Counted from the stretch's first letter, positions 46,401-57,723 are shown. The stretch is DNA of 64,000 bases from Cupriavidus sp. WGlv3 (GCF_023952475.1 NZ_JALHRX010000002.1:620001-684000); one strand, 5' to 3'. Numbers and translations: made by a program. Notes: generated by a model from the sequence alone, not told the origin.

Positions 46401-47717
46401 ATGACCACCGCGACCCACCAGCACCGGGCGTCTCCTACAGCACCTCCCGCACCCGGCGCCGCGCATGTCGCGCCCGCGGAAATCGCCACCGGCGTGGTGA
46501 TCGGCCGCGCCTCGGAGTACTTCGATTTCTTCGTCTACGGCATTGCCTCGGTACTGGTGTTCCCGGCGGTGTTCTTTCCGTTCGCCGACCGGCTCGACGC
46601 GCTGCTCTACGCCTTCGCCATCTTCGCGCTGGCCTTTATCGGCCGGCCCTTCGGCACGGCGCTGTTCATGCGCATCCAGCGCCGCTGGGGCCGGGGCGTC
46701 AAGCTGACCGCGTCGCTGTTCCTGCTCGGCACCGCCACCGTCGGCATCGCCTTCCTGCCCGGCTACGCCGCGCTCGGCCCGGCCGCCATCGTGCTGCTGG
46801 CGGTGTTCCGCACGCTGCAGGGCGTGGCCTTCGGCGGCTCGTGGGACGGGCTGCCCTCATTGCTGGCGCTGAACGCGCCCGCGCAGCGGCGCGGCTGGTA
46901 CGCGATGCTGGGGCAACTGGGCGCGCCCACCGGCTTTATCGTCGCCGGGGCGCTGTTCCTGTTCCTCAACCTCAGCCTCGAGCCGCACGAATTCCTGGCA
47001 TGGGGCTGGCGCTATCCGTTCTATGTCGCGTTCGCGATCAACGTGGTGGCGCTGTTCGCGCGCCTGCGCCTGGTGGTGACGTACGAATACACCCAGCTGC
47101 TGGACGAGGACGAGCTCGAGCCCATCAGCACCACCGAGATCGTCAGGAAGCAGGGCTACAACCTGCTGCTGGGCGCGTTCGCCGCGCTGGCCAGCTTTGC
47201 GCTGTTCCACCTGGTGACGGTGTTTCCGCTCTCGTGGGTCGCGCTCAACGGCTCGCAGCCGGTCACCGACGTGCTGGCGGTGCAGATCGCCGGCGCCTTC
47301 ATCGGCATCCTCGGCACCATCGCCTCGGGCGTGATCGCGGACCGGATCGGGCGACGCACCACGCTGGCGCTGATGGCCATCCTGATCGGCATCTTCAGCC
47401 TGTTCGCTCCCTGGCTGATGGGCGGGGGCCCGCTGGCGCAGGATCTGTTCATCCTGCTCGGCTTCGGCCTGCTGGGCCTGTCCTACGGCCAGGCCGCCGG
47501 TGCCGTCACCTCCAACTTCGAGCGGCGCTTCCGCTACACCGGCGCGGCGCTGACCACCGACATGGCGTGGCTGTTCGGCGCGGGTTTCGCGCCGCTGGTG
47601 GCGCTGGGGCTATCGGCGGAATTCGGCCTGGTCGCGGTCAGCGGCTACCTGCTTTCCGGCGTCGCCTGCACGCTGCTGGCGCTGCGGATCAACCGGGCGC
47701 TGGGCACGCATGTCTGA
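46401..47717 (+). CDS. MFS transporter (metabolite:H+ symporter type)
   Basis: A 438-residue protein with twelve predicted transmembrane helices. The first half has ASEYFDFFVYG and IGRPFGTALF as in the metabolite:H+ symporter family (ProP/ShiA-like), and the second half has ADRIGRRTTLALM. I start at ATG 46401, since GGGAGG lies seven bases upstream; ATG 46395 is too close to it. It diverges from cyoA, with only some 140 bases between, so the two may share control elements. The substrate is unknown. Confidence 0.9.
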   Translation: MTTATHQHRASPTAPPAPGAAHVAPAEIATGVVIGRASEYFDFFVYGIASVLVFPAVFFPFADRLDALLYAFAIFALAFIGRPFGTALFMRIQRRWGRGVKLTASLFLLGTATVGIAFLPGYAALGPAAIVLLAVFRTLQGVAFGGSWDGLPSLLALNAPAQRRGWYAMLGQLGAPTGFIVAGALFLFLNLSLEPHEFLAWGWRYPFYVAFAINVVALFARLRLVVTYEYTQLLDEDELEPISTTEIVRKQGYNLLLGAFAALASFALFHLVTVFPLSWVALNGSQPVTDVLAVQIAGAFIGILGTIASGVIADRIGRRTTLALMAILIGIFSLFAPWLMGGGPLAQDLFILLGFGLLGLSYGQAAGAVTSNFERRFRYTGAALTTDMAWLFGAGFAPLVALGLSAEFGLVAVSGYLLSGVACTLLALRINRALGTHV

Positions 47718-47860
47718 CGGGCGCGCTGCGCCCGCGCAGCGATCGCCGTGAGTCCCGAACAGTGCCGGGGCCGGTTTTGCCGGTGCCAGGCAGTGTTCTG
47801 AGTACAATTGACGCCCGCCAAATTCCCGTCGTTCCGGATGTGATTCCGGAGCCGAAGCTT

Positions 47861-49090
47861 ATGAAAACGGAAACCACGGACGTCGTCATCATCGGCGCAG
47901 GGCCTGCGGGCTCGGTCGCTGCCGGCCTGCTGCGCAAGCACGGCATTCCGGTGCTGGTGATCGAGAAAGAAACCTTCCCGCGCTTCTCCATCGGCGAAAG
48001 CCTGCTGCCGCAAAGCATGGCCTATCTCGAGGAAGCCGGCATGCTGCGCGCGGTGGTGGAAGCCGGCTTCCAGTACAAGAACGGCGCCGCGTTCGCGCGC
48101 GGCACGCAGCGCACCGCCTTCGACTTCCGCCAGAAGTACTCGCCCGGCTGGGGCACCACCTACCAGGTGCAGCGCGCGCAGTTCGACCACGTGCTGATCC
48201 GCGAGGCCGAGCGCCAGGGCGCCGAGGTGCGTTTCTCGCATGTGGTCGAGAACGTCGATGTCAGCGGCGCGCAGCCGGAAGTCACCGTGCGCGCCCCTGA
48301 TGGCAGCCAGTACACCGTGCGTGCGAAGTTCCTGCTCGATGCCTCCGGCTTCGGCCGCATCCTGCCGCGCCTGCTGCAACTGGAAACGCCGTCGGGCTTT
48401 CCGGTACGCAGTGCGATCTTCACGCATGTGGAAGACCGCATCCCGACCGGCACCTTCGACCGCAACAAGATCCTGATCAGCGTGCATCCGCAGCACCAGG
48501 ACGTCTGGTACTGGACCATCCCGTTCTCCGACGGGCGCTGCTCGCAGGGCGTGGTGGCCGAGAAGGCGTTCCTGGACCGCTACACCGGCACCGAGACCGA
48601 GCGACTGCAAGCGCTGGTCGCGGAAGAGCCGGGCCTGGCCACGTTGCTGGCCGACGCGCAATGGGACACGCCGGCGCGCCAGATCGCCGGCTATTCGGCC
48701 AACGTGAAGTCGCTGTGGGGCAACGGCTATGCGCTGCTCGGCAATGCCGGCGAGTTCCTCGACCCGGTGTTCTCGTCCGGCGTGACCATCGCCTTCAAGT
48801 CGGCCAGCCTGGCGGCGCAGTGCCTGGTGCGCCAGCTGCGCGGCGAGCCGGTGGACTGGGAGCAGGACTTCGCGCGACCGCTCAAGGCCGGCGTCGATTG
48901 CTTCCGCGTCTTTGTCGAAGCCTGGTACGAAGGGCGTTTCCAGAAACTGATCTTCCATCCCAACGCCACCTCGGAAATCCGCGACATGATCGCGGCGATC
49001 CTGGCCGGCTATGCGTGGGACCGCAACAATCCCTTCGTCACCGAGCCGCGCCGCCGGCTGGCGGTGCTGGAAGCGTTCTGCAAGGTCTGA
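47861..49090 (+). CDS. FAD-dependent oxidoreductase, tryptophan-halogenase-like
   Basis: A 409-residue flavoprotein with the Rossmann start DVVIIGAGPAGSVAAG, a second FAD contact FLLDASGFGR and GNAGEFLDPVFSSGV near the third FAD motif. The overall layout is that of flavin-dependent halogenase and geranylgeranyl-reductase-like enzymes. The halogenase lysine in a K-x-GE motif and the WxWxIP motif are not clearly present (a WYWTIPF segment occurs instead), so halogenation is uncertain. The next gene is a FabG-like reductase 58 bases away. Related pairs occur in aryl-polyene pigment clusters, of which no other genes are seen here. Confidence 0.85.
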   Translation: MKTETTDVVIIGAGPAGSVAAGLLRKHGIPVLVIEKETFPRFSIGESLLPQSMAYLEEAGMLRAVVEAGFQYKNGAAFARGTQRTAFDFRQKYSPGWGTTYQVQRAQFDHVLIREAERQGAEVRFSHVVENVDVSGAQPEVTVRAPDGSQYTVRAKFLLDASGFGRILPRLLQLETPSGFPVRSAIFTHVEDRIPTGTFDRNKILISVHPQHQDVWYWTIPFSDGRCSQGVVAEKAFLDRYTGTETERLQALVAEEPGLATLLADAQWDTPARQIAGYSANVKSLWGNGYALLGNAGEFLDPVFSSGVTIAFKSASLAAQCLVRQLRGEPVDWEQDFARPLKAGVDCFRVFVEAWYEGRFQKLIFHPNATSEIRDMIAAILAGYAWDRNNPFVTEPRRRLAVLEAFCKV

Positions 49091-49148
49091 TGCGCCTCAC
49101 CGTATGCCAGCCTGCCTTGGCGCAGGCGGTTCTGCAAGGACAACAACC

Positions 49149-49880
49149 ATGAGTCACCCGACCGTGCTGGTCACGGGTTCGTCGCGCGGCATCGGCCGCG
49201 CCATTGCCCTGCGGCTGGCCCGCGACGGCTATGACGTGGTGGTGCATTGCCGCTCGCGTCGCGACGAGGCCGACTCGGTCGCCGACGCCGTGCGCGCGTG
49301 CGGGCGCAAGTCGCGCGTGCTGTGCTTCGATGTGTCCCGCCGCGAAGACGCCGCCGGCGCGCTGCTGACCGATATTGCCGCGCATGGCTGCTACTACGGC
49401 GTGGTCTGCAACGCCGGCCTGGCACGCGATGCCGCCTTCCCGGCCATGACCGGCGCCGAATGGGACGAGGTGGTGCACACCAACCTCGATGCCTTCTACA
49501 ACGTGCTCAACCCGGTGGTGATGCCGATGGTGCAGCGCCGCCAGCCGGGCCGCATCGTCACGCTGTCGTCGGTGTCGGGGCTGGTGGGCAATCGCGGCCA
49601 GGCCAACTACAGCGCGGCCAAGGCCGGCATCATCGGCGCCACCAAGGCGCTGGCGATCGAGCTGGCCAAGCGCGCCATCACCGTCAACTGCGTCGCGCCG
49701 GGTCTCATCGACACCGCCATGGTCGAGCCGCACGTGCGCGACGAAGCGCTGCGCCTGATCCCGGCGCGGCGCATGGGCACGCCCGAGGAAGTCGCCGCCA
49801 CCGTGGCCTTCCTGCTGTCGCCCGATGCGGGCTATATCACGCGCCAGGTGATCTCGGTCAACGGCGGGATGTTCGGCTGA
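49149..49880 (+). CDS. 3-oxoacyl-ACP reductase (FabG-like SDR)
   Basis: A 243-residue SDR with TGSSRGIGRAIA for cofactor binding, CNAG in the fourth strand, TLSSVSG holding the catalytic Ser, and YSAAK with Tyr and Lys. It would reduce a beta-ketoacyl thioester. It probably forms an operon with the FAD oxidoreductase upstream. The stop codon lies within a short tandem repeat (49877-49924) that runs to the end of the convergent LysR gene. Confidence 0.92.
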   Translation: MSHPTVLVTGSSRGIGRAIALRLARDGYDVVVHCRSRRDEADSVADAVRACGRKSRVLCFDVSRREDAAGALLTDIAAHGCYYGVVCNAGLARDAAFPAMTGAEWDEVVHTNLDAFYNVLNPVVMPMVQRRQPGRIVTLSSVSGLVGNRGQANYSAAKAGIIGATKALAIELAKRAITVNCVAPGLIDTAMVEPHVRDEALRLIPARRMGTPEEVAATVAFLLSPDAGYITRQVISVNGGMFG

Positions 49881-49924
49881 CGCACCGGCTGACGCACCGG
49901 CTGATGCACCGGCTGATGCACCAT
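49877..49924. repeat. Four 12-bp tandem repeats
   Basis: CTGACGCACCGG occurs twice, then CTGATGCACCGG, then CTGATGCACCAT, all in direct orientation. They span the stop codon of the FabG-like gene and reach the stop of the LysR gene. The run may vary in length between strains by replication slippage. Confidence 0.8.
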
Positions 49925-50829
49925 CAGGCCGCCGTGAATCCCGGCAGCGCCGCGATTTCGCTGGCCAGGAACTCCAGCAGCAGCCGCACCGGCGCCGGCT
50001 GGTAGCGCCGCGTCGGGCAGACCAGGAAGGCTTCCTGCGCCGGACCCTGCCAGCGCGGCAGCACCCGTCGCAGCGCGCCGCTGTCTAGCAGGTCCTGCAC
50101 CAGCCACGCCGGCGTCATGCCGAAGCCGGCGCCGGCAAGAAAACTCTCGCGCAGCGCCAGCGAATTGTTGACGCGGTAGCGGCACGGCGCGCTCACCAGC
50201 GCCTGTCCGCCCGGACCGTCGAGCACGATGTCGTCGCCGCTGGCGAGCCAGGTAAAGCGCAGGATCTGGTGGCGCGCCAGGTCCGCCGGCTGCCGGATCC
50301 TCGGATGCCGCGCCAGGTAGTCCGGCGATGCCACCAGCAGGCGCTGCGACACGGCGATACGGCGCGCCACCACATGCGGCGGCAGCGTGGCGCCAAGGCG
50401 CACCGCCACGTCGACCCCCGCTTCGACCAGGTCGACGAAGCGGTCGTCGAACAGCAATTCCACCTCGACTTGCGGATAGCGCTGCTGGAACGCCAGCACC
50501 AGCGCGTTGAGCCGCAGCACGCCGAAGCTGGCGGGCGCGCTCACGCGCACGCGGCCCGCGGGCTGGCCGGACGCGCCACGCGCGTCGCTGACGGCCTCGC
50601 CATATTCGTCCAGCACGCGCCGCGCGCGCTCGTAGAAGCGCCGCCCGGCCTCGGTCGGCAACAGGCTGGTGGTGCTGCGCGCCAGCAGCCGCACGCCCAG
50701 CTCGCGCTCCAGCGCGGCCACGATCTTGCTGATGGTCGGCTGCGTCGACTGCTGCTCGCGCGCCACCGCCGACAGGCTGCCCAGCTCCACTGCGCGCACG
50801 AAGACCTGCATTGCCCGGATGGTGTCCAT
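49924..50829 (-). CDS. LysR-family transcriptional regulator
   Basis: A 301-residue regulator with the N-terminal winged helix-turn-helix (MQVFVRAVELGSLSAVAREQ, then QPTISKIVAALERELG) and a periplasmic-binding-protein-like effector domain. It belongs to the CrgA/AaeR-like group by its opening MDTIRAMQVF. It diverges from the secreted SGNH hydrolase gene, whose ATG is 133 bases away, and probably controls it. Start at ATG 50829. Confidence 0.92.
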   Translation of the reverse strand: MDTIRAMQVFVRAVELGSLSAVAREQQSTQPTISKIVAALERELGVRLLARSTTSLLPTEAGRRFYERARRVLDEYGEAVSDARGASGQPAGRVRVSAPASFGVLRLNALVLAFQQRYPQVEVELLFDDRFVDLVEAGVDVAVRLGATLPPHVVARRIAVSQRLLVASPDYLARHPRIRQPADLARHQILRFTWLASGDDIVLDGPGGQALVSAPCRYRVNNSLALRESFLAGAGFGMTPAWLVQDLLDSGALRRVLPRWQGPAQEAFLVCPTRRYQPAPVRLLLEFLASEIAALPGFTAA

Positions 50830-50962
50830 GCCGCTCCCTGTCTTCCCTCATTCCGGATTGGAATGAGCAATATGCCATTTTGCCCGCTACCTGGCATGAG
50901 TGGAATGGCCTAACTTTGGCCCATGCCGGCAACGTTGCCGGTCCACCTGACAGGACCAATCG

Positions 50963-52279
50963 ATGATTTCCAATCTACGTTTCCTGCGCCGCGTCGCGGC
51001 AGCGACCCTCGCCGCCGCCGTCGCCGCCGTCGCCAGCGGCGCAGCGCTTGCCAGCCCGTTGCAAGACCAGGGCTGGCTGACCAGCTGGATGGCCAGCCAG
51101 CAGCCGGTGTGGCAACCGGACGCCTTGCCGCTGCCTGCCGGTGTGCCCGCGGTGCTGACGGACCAGACGGTGCGCCAGGTCGTGCGGCTGAGCGTGGGCG
51201 GGCAACGGCTGCGCGTGGTGCTGTCGAACCCCCATGGCCGGCAACCGCTTTTGGTCGGCGCGGCGCAGTTGGCACCCCATGCCGGCGGCGGCCGCATCGA
51301 CCTCGCCGGCAACCGCGCCGTGACCTTCGGCGGCAGCGCGACGGTGACCATCCCGGCAGGCCAGTCGGTGGCAAGCGATGCCATCGCGCTCGATACGCCG
51401 GCGCTGGGAGAACTTGCACTCAGCCTCTACCTGCCGCAGCGCACCGCGATCGAATCGTTCCATTGGGATGGCCGCCAGACCGCATGGCTGGCTGCAGGCA
51501 ACGCGACCGCGCAAGCCACGCTGGCTGCGCCACAGGGGTTCAGCGCGCGAGTCCTGGTAAGCGAGGTGCAGGTCGCAGCGCCGGCCGGCGCGGGTGCCGT
51601 GGTCGCGCTCGGCGATTCGATCACCGAAGGCAACGGCTCCACGCCCGACACCAACCGGCGCTGGCCGGATTTCCTGGCGCAGCGGCTGGCTGCCGATGGC
51701 GTAGCGGTGCTCAACGCCGGCATCTCCGGCGGCCGGCTGCTGCGCGACGGCATGGGCGTGTCCGCGCTGGCGCGGCTGGACCGCGACGTGCTGAGCCAAG
51801 CGCATGTCCGCACCGTGATCGCGGCCATCGGCATCAACGATATCGCCTGGCCGGGCTCGACCTTCGCGCCGCACGACGCCGTGCCGCAGGCCGGCGAACT
51901 GATCGAGGGCTACCGGCGCCTGATCGCCCGCGCGCATGCACGCGGCGTTCGTGTGATCGGTGCCACCATCACGCCCTTTGCCGGCGCGTTGCGCGATACG
52001 CCAATCCGCGGTTATGACGGCCCGGGCAAGGAAGCCGTGCGGCTGGCAGTCAACGACTGGATCCGCCATGGCGGCGCGTTCGATGCGGTGGTGGATTTCG
52101 ACGCCGCGGTGCGTGATCCGGCGCAGCCGCAGGCGCTGCTGCCGGCATTCGACAGCGGCGACCACCTGCATCCCGGCGATGCCGGCTATCGCGCCATGGC
52201 GGCGCAGTTCGATCTGACCCAGCCCGCCCTTGCCGGTCAGTCGCGGTCCGGCGCGCCCGGGGGGAACAGCGGGCGATAG
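50963..52279 (+). CDS. Secreted SGNH/GDSL hydrolase
   Basis: A 438-residue protein with a signal peptide (1-30, ending ALA-S). After a beta-rich N-terminal region comes the SGNH hydrolase domain: VALGDSITEG (block I with Ser), NAGISGGRLL (Gly), IGINDI (Asn) and DHLHPGDAGY (Asp and His). These residues form the catalytic machinery of esterases and of rhamnogalacturonan acetylesterase-like enzymes, which remove acyl groups from polysaccharides or lipids. Its 3' end overlaps the end of the convergent GST gene by 43 bases. Confidence 0.9.
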   Translation: MISNLRFLRRVAAATLAAAVAAVASGAALASPLQDQGWLTSWMASQQPVWQPDALPLPAGVPAVLTDQTVRQVVRLSVGGQRLRVVLSNPHGRQPLLVGAAQLAPHAGGGRIDLAGNRAVTFGGSATVTIPAGQSVASDAIALDTPALGELALSLYLPQRTAIESFHWDGRQTAWLAAGNATAQATLAAPQGFSARVLVSEVQVAAPAGAGAVVALGDSITEGNGSTPDTNRRWPDFLAQRLAADGVAVLNAGISGGRLLRDGMGVSALARLDRDVLSQAHVRTVIAAIGINDIAWPGSTFAPHDAVPQAGELIEGYRRLIARAHARGVRVIGATITPFAGALRDTPIRGYDGPGKEAVRLAVNDWIRHGGAFDAVVDFDAAVRDPAQPQALLPAFDSGDHLHPGDAGYRAMAAQFDLTQPALAGQSRSGAPGGNSGR

Positions 52280-52890
52280 GGCCGCGCCTCGTCCACCGCG
52301 CGCGCAAACGACGGCCGCGCCAGCAGCCGCTTGCGATAGGCGCGCACGTTGCCGCATGACTCGGGAATCGGCTGCACCCAGTCCGCGTAGAACAGCGACG
52401 GCGCGCCGGCGCAGTCCGCCAGCGTGAAGGCCTCGCCCGCGGCCCATTGCCGTGCCGCCAGCTCGGTCTCGAGCCACGCGTAGGCCGAGTCCAGCTGCTT
52501 GCGGTACTCGGCCACGCCATAGGGATCGCGGTTCGCCACGGGGCGCAGGTAATCGGCCACGATGCGCTGCATCGGCGTCATCACGTACTGGTCGAAAAAG
52601 CGGTCGAGCAGGCGCACCTTCAGCGCGGCATCGGGCGATTCCGGCAGCCAGCGCACCGGGCCGCGGTGATACTGGTCCAGGTATTCGACGATGATGCTGG
52701 ACTCGAACACCGAACGGCCGTCATCGACCAGCAGCGGCATGCGCCGCAGCGGCCAGCGCTTGCCGAGTTCGTCCATGTGCTGCGCGTGGTCGGGCGACAG
52801 CATGCGGAATGCGAAGGGAATCGAGTTCTCGTACAGCGCGACGAGAACCTTCTGGCAATAGGACGAAAACGGGTGGGCGTATAGCTCCAT
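52237..52890 (-). CDS. Glutathione S-transferase family protein
   Basis: A 217-residue protein with a thioredoxin-like N-terminal domain (MELYAHPFSSYCQKVLVALY, with SxxC; MPLLVDDG with the cis-Pro; FESSIIVEYLD with the glutathione-binding Ser) and an all-helical C-terminal domain with the N-capping FTLADCAGAP. It conjugates or reduces substrates with glutathione. I start at ATG 52890 after GGAG. The next gene on the strand, upstream, is the prolyl aminopeptidase, 30 bases away. Confidence 0.9.
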   Translation of the reverse strand: MELYAHPFSSYCQKVLVALYENSIPFAFRMLSPDHAQHMDELGKRWPLRRMPLLVDDGRSVFESSIIVEYLDQYHRGPVRWLPESPDAALKVRLLDRFFDQYVMTPMQRIVADYLRPVANRDPYGVAEYRKQLDSAYAWLETELAARQWAAGEAFTLADCAGAPSLFYADWVQPIPESCGNVRAYRKRLLARPSFARAVDEARPYRPLFPPGAPDRD

Positions 52891-52920
52891 CGCTGCTCTC
52901 CGATGATGATCCACGCGCGG

Positions 52921-54881
<1,961 letters not shown>

Positions 54882-54984
54882 TTGTCGCCGTCGAGGTCGG
54901 CTCCCATACTTGTCATGTCGACGGGTCTGCAGGGCGACCGTTGATAACAAGATGAATTTTACTAAATCATTACCGGAGTCAGCG

Positions 54985-55383
54985 ATGCACCTCGAACAAG
55001 TCCACACCCAGCCCGATCCCTATGCCCCCTACCTGTTGTCGCAAGCCATCCGGGCCGGCGGCCTGCTGTTCGTTTCCGGCCAGGCCGGCGTCGGCGACGA
55101 TGGCGCCATCGTCGGCCGCGGCGACTTCGACGCGCAGGCCGAGCAGGCCTTCCGCAACCTCAGGCGCGCGCTGCAGGCGGGCGGCTCCGGGCTGGACCGC
55201 GTGGCCAAGGTGACGATCTTCCTGACATCGATGGAATACTTCCCGAAGATCGTCGCGCTGCGGCGCAAGTGGTTTTCCGCGCCGTATCCGGCCGACACCA
55301 TCGTCGAGGTCTCGGCACTGTATTCGCCGGACGCGATGATCGAGATCGAAGCCATCGCGCTGACCACGGAGGGCGCGCAATGA
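54985..55383 (+). CDS. RidA/YER057c/UK114 family protein
   Basis: A 132-residue protein of the imine/enamine deaminase fold. The family's strand GGLLFVSGQAG and the final VEVSALYSPDAMIEIEAIAL segment are seen. In RidA the catalytic Arg lies in a RVT/RVK motif; here the place reads SPDAMIEIE, without Arg, so it may belong to a non-deaminase subgroup. GGAG lies eight bases before ATG 54985. Its stop overlaps the start of the flavoprotein gene (ATGA). Confidence 0.88.
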   Translation: MHLEQVHTQPDPYAPYLLSQAIRAGGLLFVSGQAGVGDDGAIVGRGDFDAQAEQAFRNLRRALQAGGSGLDRVAKVTIFLTSMEYFPKIVALRRKWFSAPYPADTIVEVSALYSPDAMIEIEAIALTTEGAQ

Positions 55384-56510
55384 CCACGCCCGCCGCGCCT
55401 TCGCTGTTCGATACGCCGGCGCTGAGCGGCGTGCCGCTGCGCAACCGCCTGGTGGTGGCCCCGATGACGCGCATCAGCGCCACCGACACCGGCGTCCCCA
55501 CCGAAGCCATGCGCCGCTATTACGAGGGCTTTGCCCGCGGCGGCTTTGGCCTGATCGTCAGCGAGGGCATCTATACCGACCGCGCCTATGCGCAAGGTTA
55601 TGCCGGCCAGCCGGGACTGACCGACGCGCAGCAGGCGCAGGGCTGGCGCGGGATCGTGGACGCGGTCCACCAGGCCGGCGGCCGCATGGTCGCGCAACTG
55701 ATGCATGCTGGGGCGCTGTCGCAGGCCAACCGCTTCCGCGACGATACGGCCGGGCCCTCGGCCGTGCAGCCCAGGGGCCGGCAGCTGACCGCGTATGGCG
55801 GCACGGGCGCCTTCCGCATGCCGCGCGCGATGGACGAGGCCGAGATCCTGCAGGCCATCGATGGCTTCGCGCAGGCGGCGCGGCTGGCCCGCGAGACCGG
55901 CTTCGACGGCGTGGAAATTCACGGCGCCAACGGCTATCTGCTCGACCAGTTCCTCAACGGACATACCAACTTGCGCCAGGACGCCTGGGGCGGCGGCATC
56001 GCGCAGCGCATGCGGCTGCTGCTGGAGACGATCCGCGCGGTGCGCGCCGCGGTGGGAACCGATGTCATCATCGGCGTGCGCATCTCGCAGGCCAAGGTCA
56101 ATGACTTCACCTACCAGTGGCCCGAAGGCGCAGAGGGCGCGGCCGCGGTGTTTGCCGGCATTGCGGCAAGCGGCGTCGACTACCTTCATGTGACCGAGCA
56201 CGAAGCCTGGCAGCCCGCCTTCGCCGGCAGCGATGCGTCGCTGGTGCAGCACGCCCGGCGCGCGGCGCCGGGGCTGGCCATCGTCGCCAACGGCAGCCTG
56301 GCGGAGCCGGTGCGCGCGGCCGGCATGCTCGAACAAGGCGCGACGCTGGTCGCGCTCGGACGCGGCGCGCTGGCGAATCCGGACTGGCCGGCGCGGGTGC
56401 GCGCGGGACAACCGGTGCGGCCGTTCGATGCCGCCGTGCTGGCGCCGCTGGCCGGCATCAAGGAGGCGGAACTGGCGTTGCGCGAAGCGCCGGCAGAGTT
56501 GGCGGGCTGA
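55380..56510 (+). CDS. Old Yellow Enzyme-like NADH:flavin oxidoreductase
   Basis: A 376-residue FMN TIM-barrel protein. LRNRLVVAPMTR is the family's first strand, IHGANGYLLDQFL and HTNLRQDAWGG follow, and LVALGRGALANPDWP binds the FMN phosphate. Old Yellow Enzymes reduce activated C=C bonds. The usual active-site pair reads EIHGANG here (His and Asn kept). Together with RidA, which handles reactive enamines, it may detoxify or break down an unsaturated or N-containing compound. That joint role is inference. Confidence 0.92.
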   Translation: MTTPAAPSLFDTPALSGVPLRNRLVVAPMTRISATDTGVPTEAMRRYYEGFARGGFGLIVSEGIYTDRAYAQGYAGQPGLTDAQQAQGWRGIVDAVHQAGGRMVAQLMHAGALSQANRFRDDTAGPSAVQPRGRQLTAYGGTGAFRMPRAMDEAEILQAIDGFAQAARLARETGFDGVEIHGANGYLLDQFLNGHTNLRQDAWGGGIAQRMRLLLETIRAVRAAVGTDVIIGVRISQAKVNDFTYQWPEGAEGAAAVFAGIAASGVDYLHVTEHEAWQPAFAGSDASLVQHARRAAPGLAIVANGSLAEPVRAAGMLEQGATLVALGRGALANPDWPARVRAGQPVRPFDAAVLAPLAGIKEAELALREAPAELAG

Positions 56511-56522
56511 TGGCTTGCCGCC

Positions 56523-57521
56523 TTACTGCCCTGCGCGATCCCTGCGCCAGTTGGCCGGCGCCGTGCCGAACTGCGCCGAGAACCAGCGCGTGAAGGCGCT
56601 GGCCGAGCCGTAGCCGAGCAGCTGCGACACGCGCAGCAGCGAATAGCGCGGGTTCTCGACATAGCGCCGCGCCAGCTCGCGCCGCACGTCGTTGAGGATG
56701 CCCGTGAAGGTCTCGCCCGCGTCGTCGAGCTGGCGCTGCATGGTGCGCAGGCTCAGGCCCAGCCCTTCGGCCACGGCCTCGCAAGTGGCGCGGCCCATCG
56801 GCAGCATCAGGTAGATGGCGGCGCGCACTTCGTGGTCGATCGATTGGGGATTGGCGCGCGGCAGGGTGTCGATGAACTGCTGCGCATAACGCGCCATGAC
56901 GGGATCCGCACCCGGGTTGGGCGCGTCGAGGTCGGCGGCGCGGCAGACAATGCCATTGCAGTCCGCATTGAACTCCAGCGGACAGCCGAACAGGCGGCGA
57001 TGGACGCGCAGGTCGGCGGGCGCCGCATGCGTGAAGCTCACCCCGATCGGCTGCCAGCGCGGGCCCAGCAGCAGCGCGCACATGCGGAACACGACGCCGA
57101 TGGCCAGCTCGGTGGCCTGCCGCGAGGGCGCGTCGCTCAGCACCTCCTGCCGGATCACCACGGCGCTGCCGGCATCCTCCAGCAACAGCGCCACCGAATC
57201 GTTGACCAGGTGCCGATAGCGGATGGTGGTGGCCAGCGCGGCGCGCAGCGTGGGCTGCTGGCTGATCAGCAGGCTCATCACGCCAAAGTCCGACAGCTGG
57301 CGCGACTCCGCCATGCGCAGCCCGAATGTGATGCAGTCCGAGGCCTGAGCCGCGGCTTCCAGCAGCGCCACGCAGGCGCCGAGCGGCACCCGCTGGTCGG
57401 GATCGTCCAGCCAGGCGCGGCGCAACCGTGCCTGGCGCAGCAGCGGCTGCGGGTCCAGGCCGAGGTCGCGCGCTACCTCCAGGAAGTTGGTCAGTGCGGC
57501 GGCACGTATGAGCGTTTCCAA
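56523..57521 (-). CDS. AraC-family regulator (OruR/VqsM-like N-terminal domain)
   Basis: A 332-residue regulator. The N-terminal half is the arabinose-binding-like domain of the OruR group (LTNFLEVARDLGLDPQPLLR), and the C-terminal half is a double helix-turn-helix (VAEGLGLSLRTMQRQL; VSQLLGYGSASAFTRWFSAQ). It must start at TTG 57521, since no ATG or GTG is suitably placed. It diverges from the quinone oxidoreductase operon (202 bases between starts). A close relative lies at 63720, facing another catabolic operon. Confidence 0.9.
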   Translation of the reverse strand: METLIRAAALTNFLEVARDLGLDPQPLLRQARLRRAWLDDPDQRVPLGACVALLEAAAQASDCITFGLRMAESRQLSDFGVMSLLISQQPTLRAALATTIRYRHLVNDSVALLLEDAGSAVVIRQEVLSDAPSRQATELAIGVVFRMCALLLGPRWQPIGVSFTHAAPADLRVHRRLFGCPLEFNADCNGIVCRAADLDAPNPGADPVMARYAQQFIDTLPRANPQSIDHEVRAAIYLMLPMGRATCEAVAEGLGLSLRTMQRQLDDAGETFTGILNDVRRELARRYVENPRYSLLRVSQLLGYGSASAFTRWFSAQFGTAPANWRRDRAGQ

Positions 57522-57723
57522 ACCGTTCTTGCCTTGCGATGGGTTGCGATGTCCTGCGCCGTGGCGGGGGCCTGCCTGCCCGCCGCAGCAGGATCATAGG
57601 CCTCCTGGCATGAAATGCAAAGTCAGCGGTAGCCAATGCAAAGCCGGCCCGGGCCGCGCTGCCTACAGTTGCAGGCATGTGCAGTGAACCCTGTACCAAC
57701 GCAAGATCCAGGAGACCAGAATC

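Noticed and set aside
44792-49090. A 1432-codon open frame on the plus strand spanning the cyo region and the FAD oxidoreductase
   Set aside because: All but the last 409 codons are antisense to cyoB and cyoA and to the MFS gene in another frame; the translation is Ala/Arg/His-rich. The real gene starts at ATG 47861.
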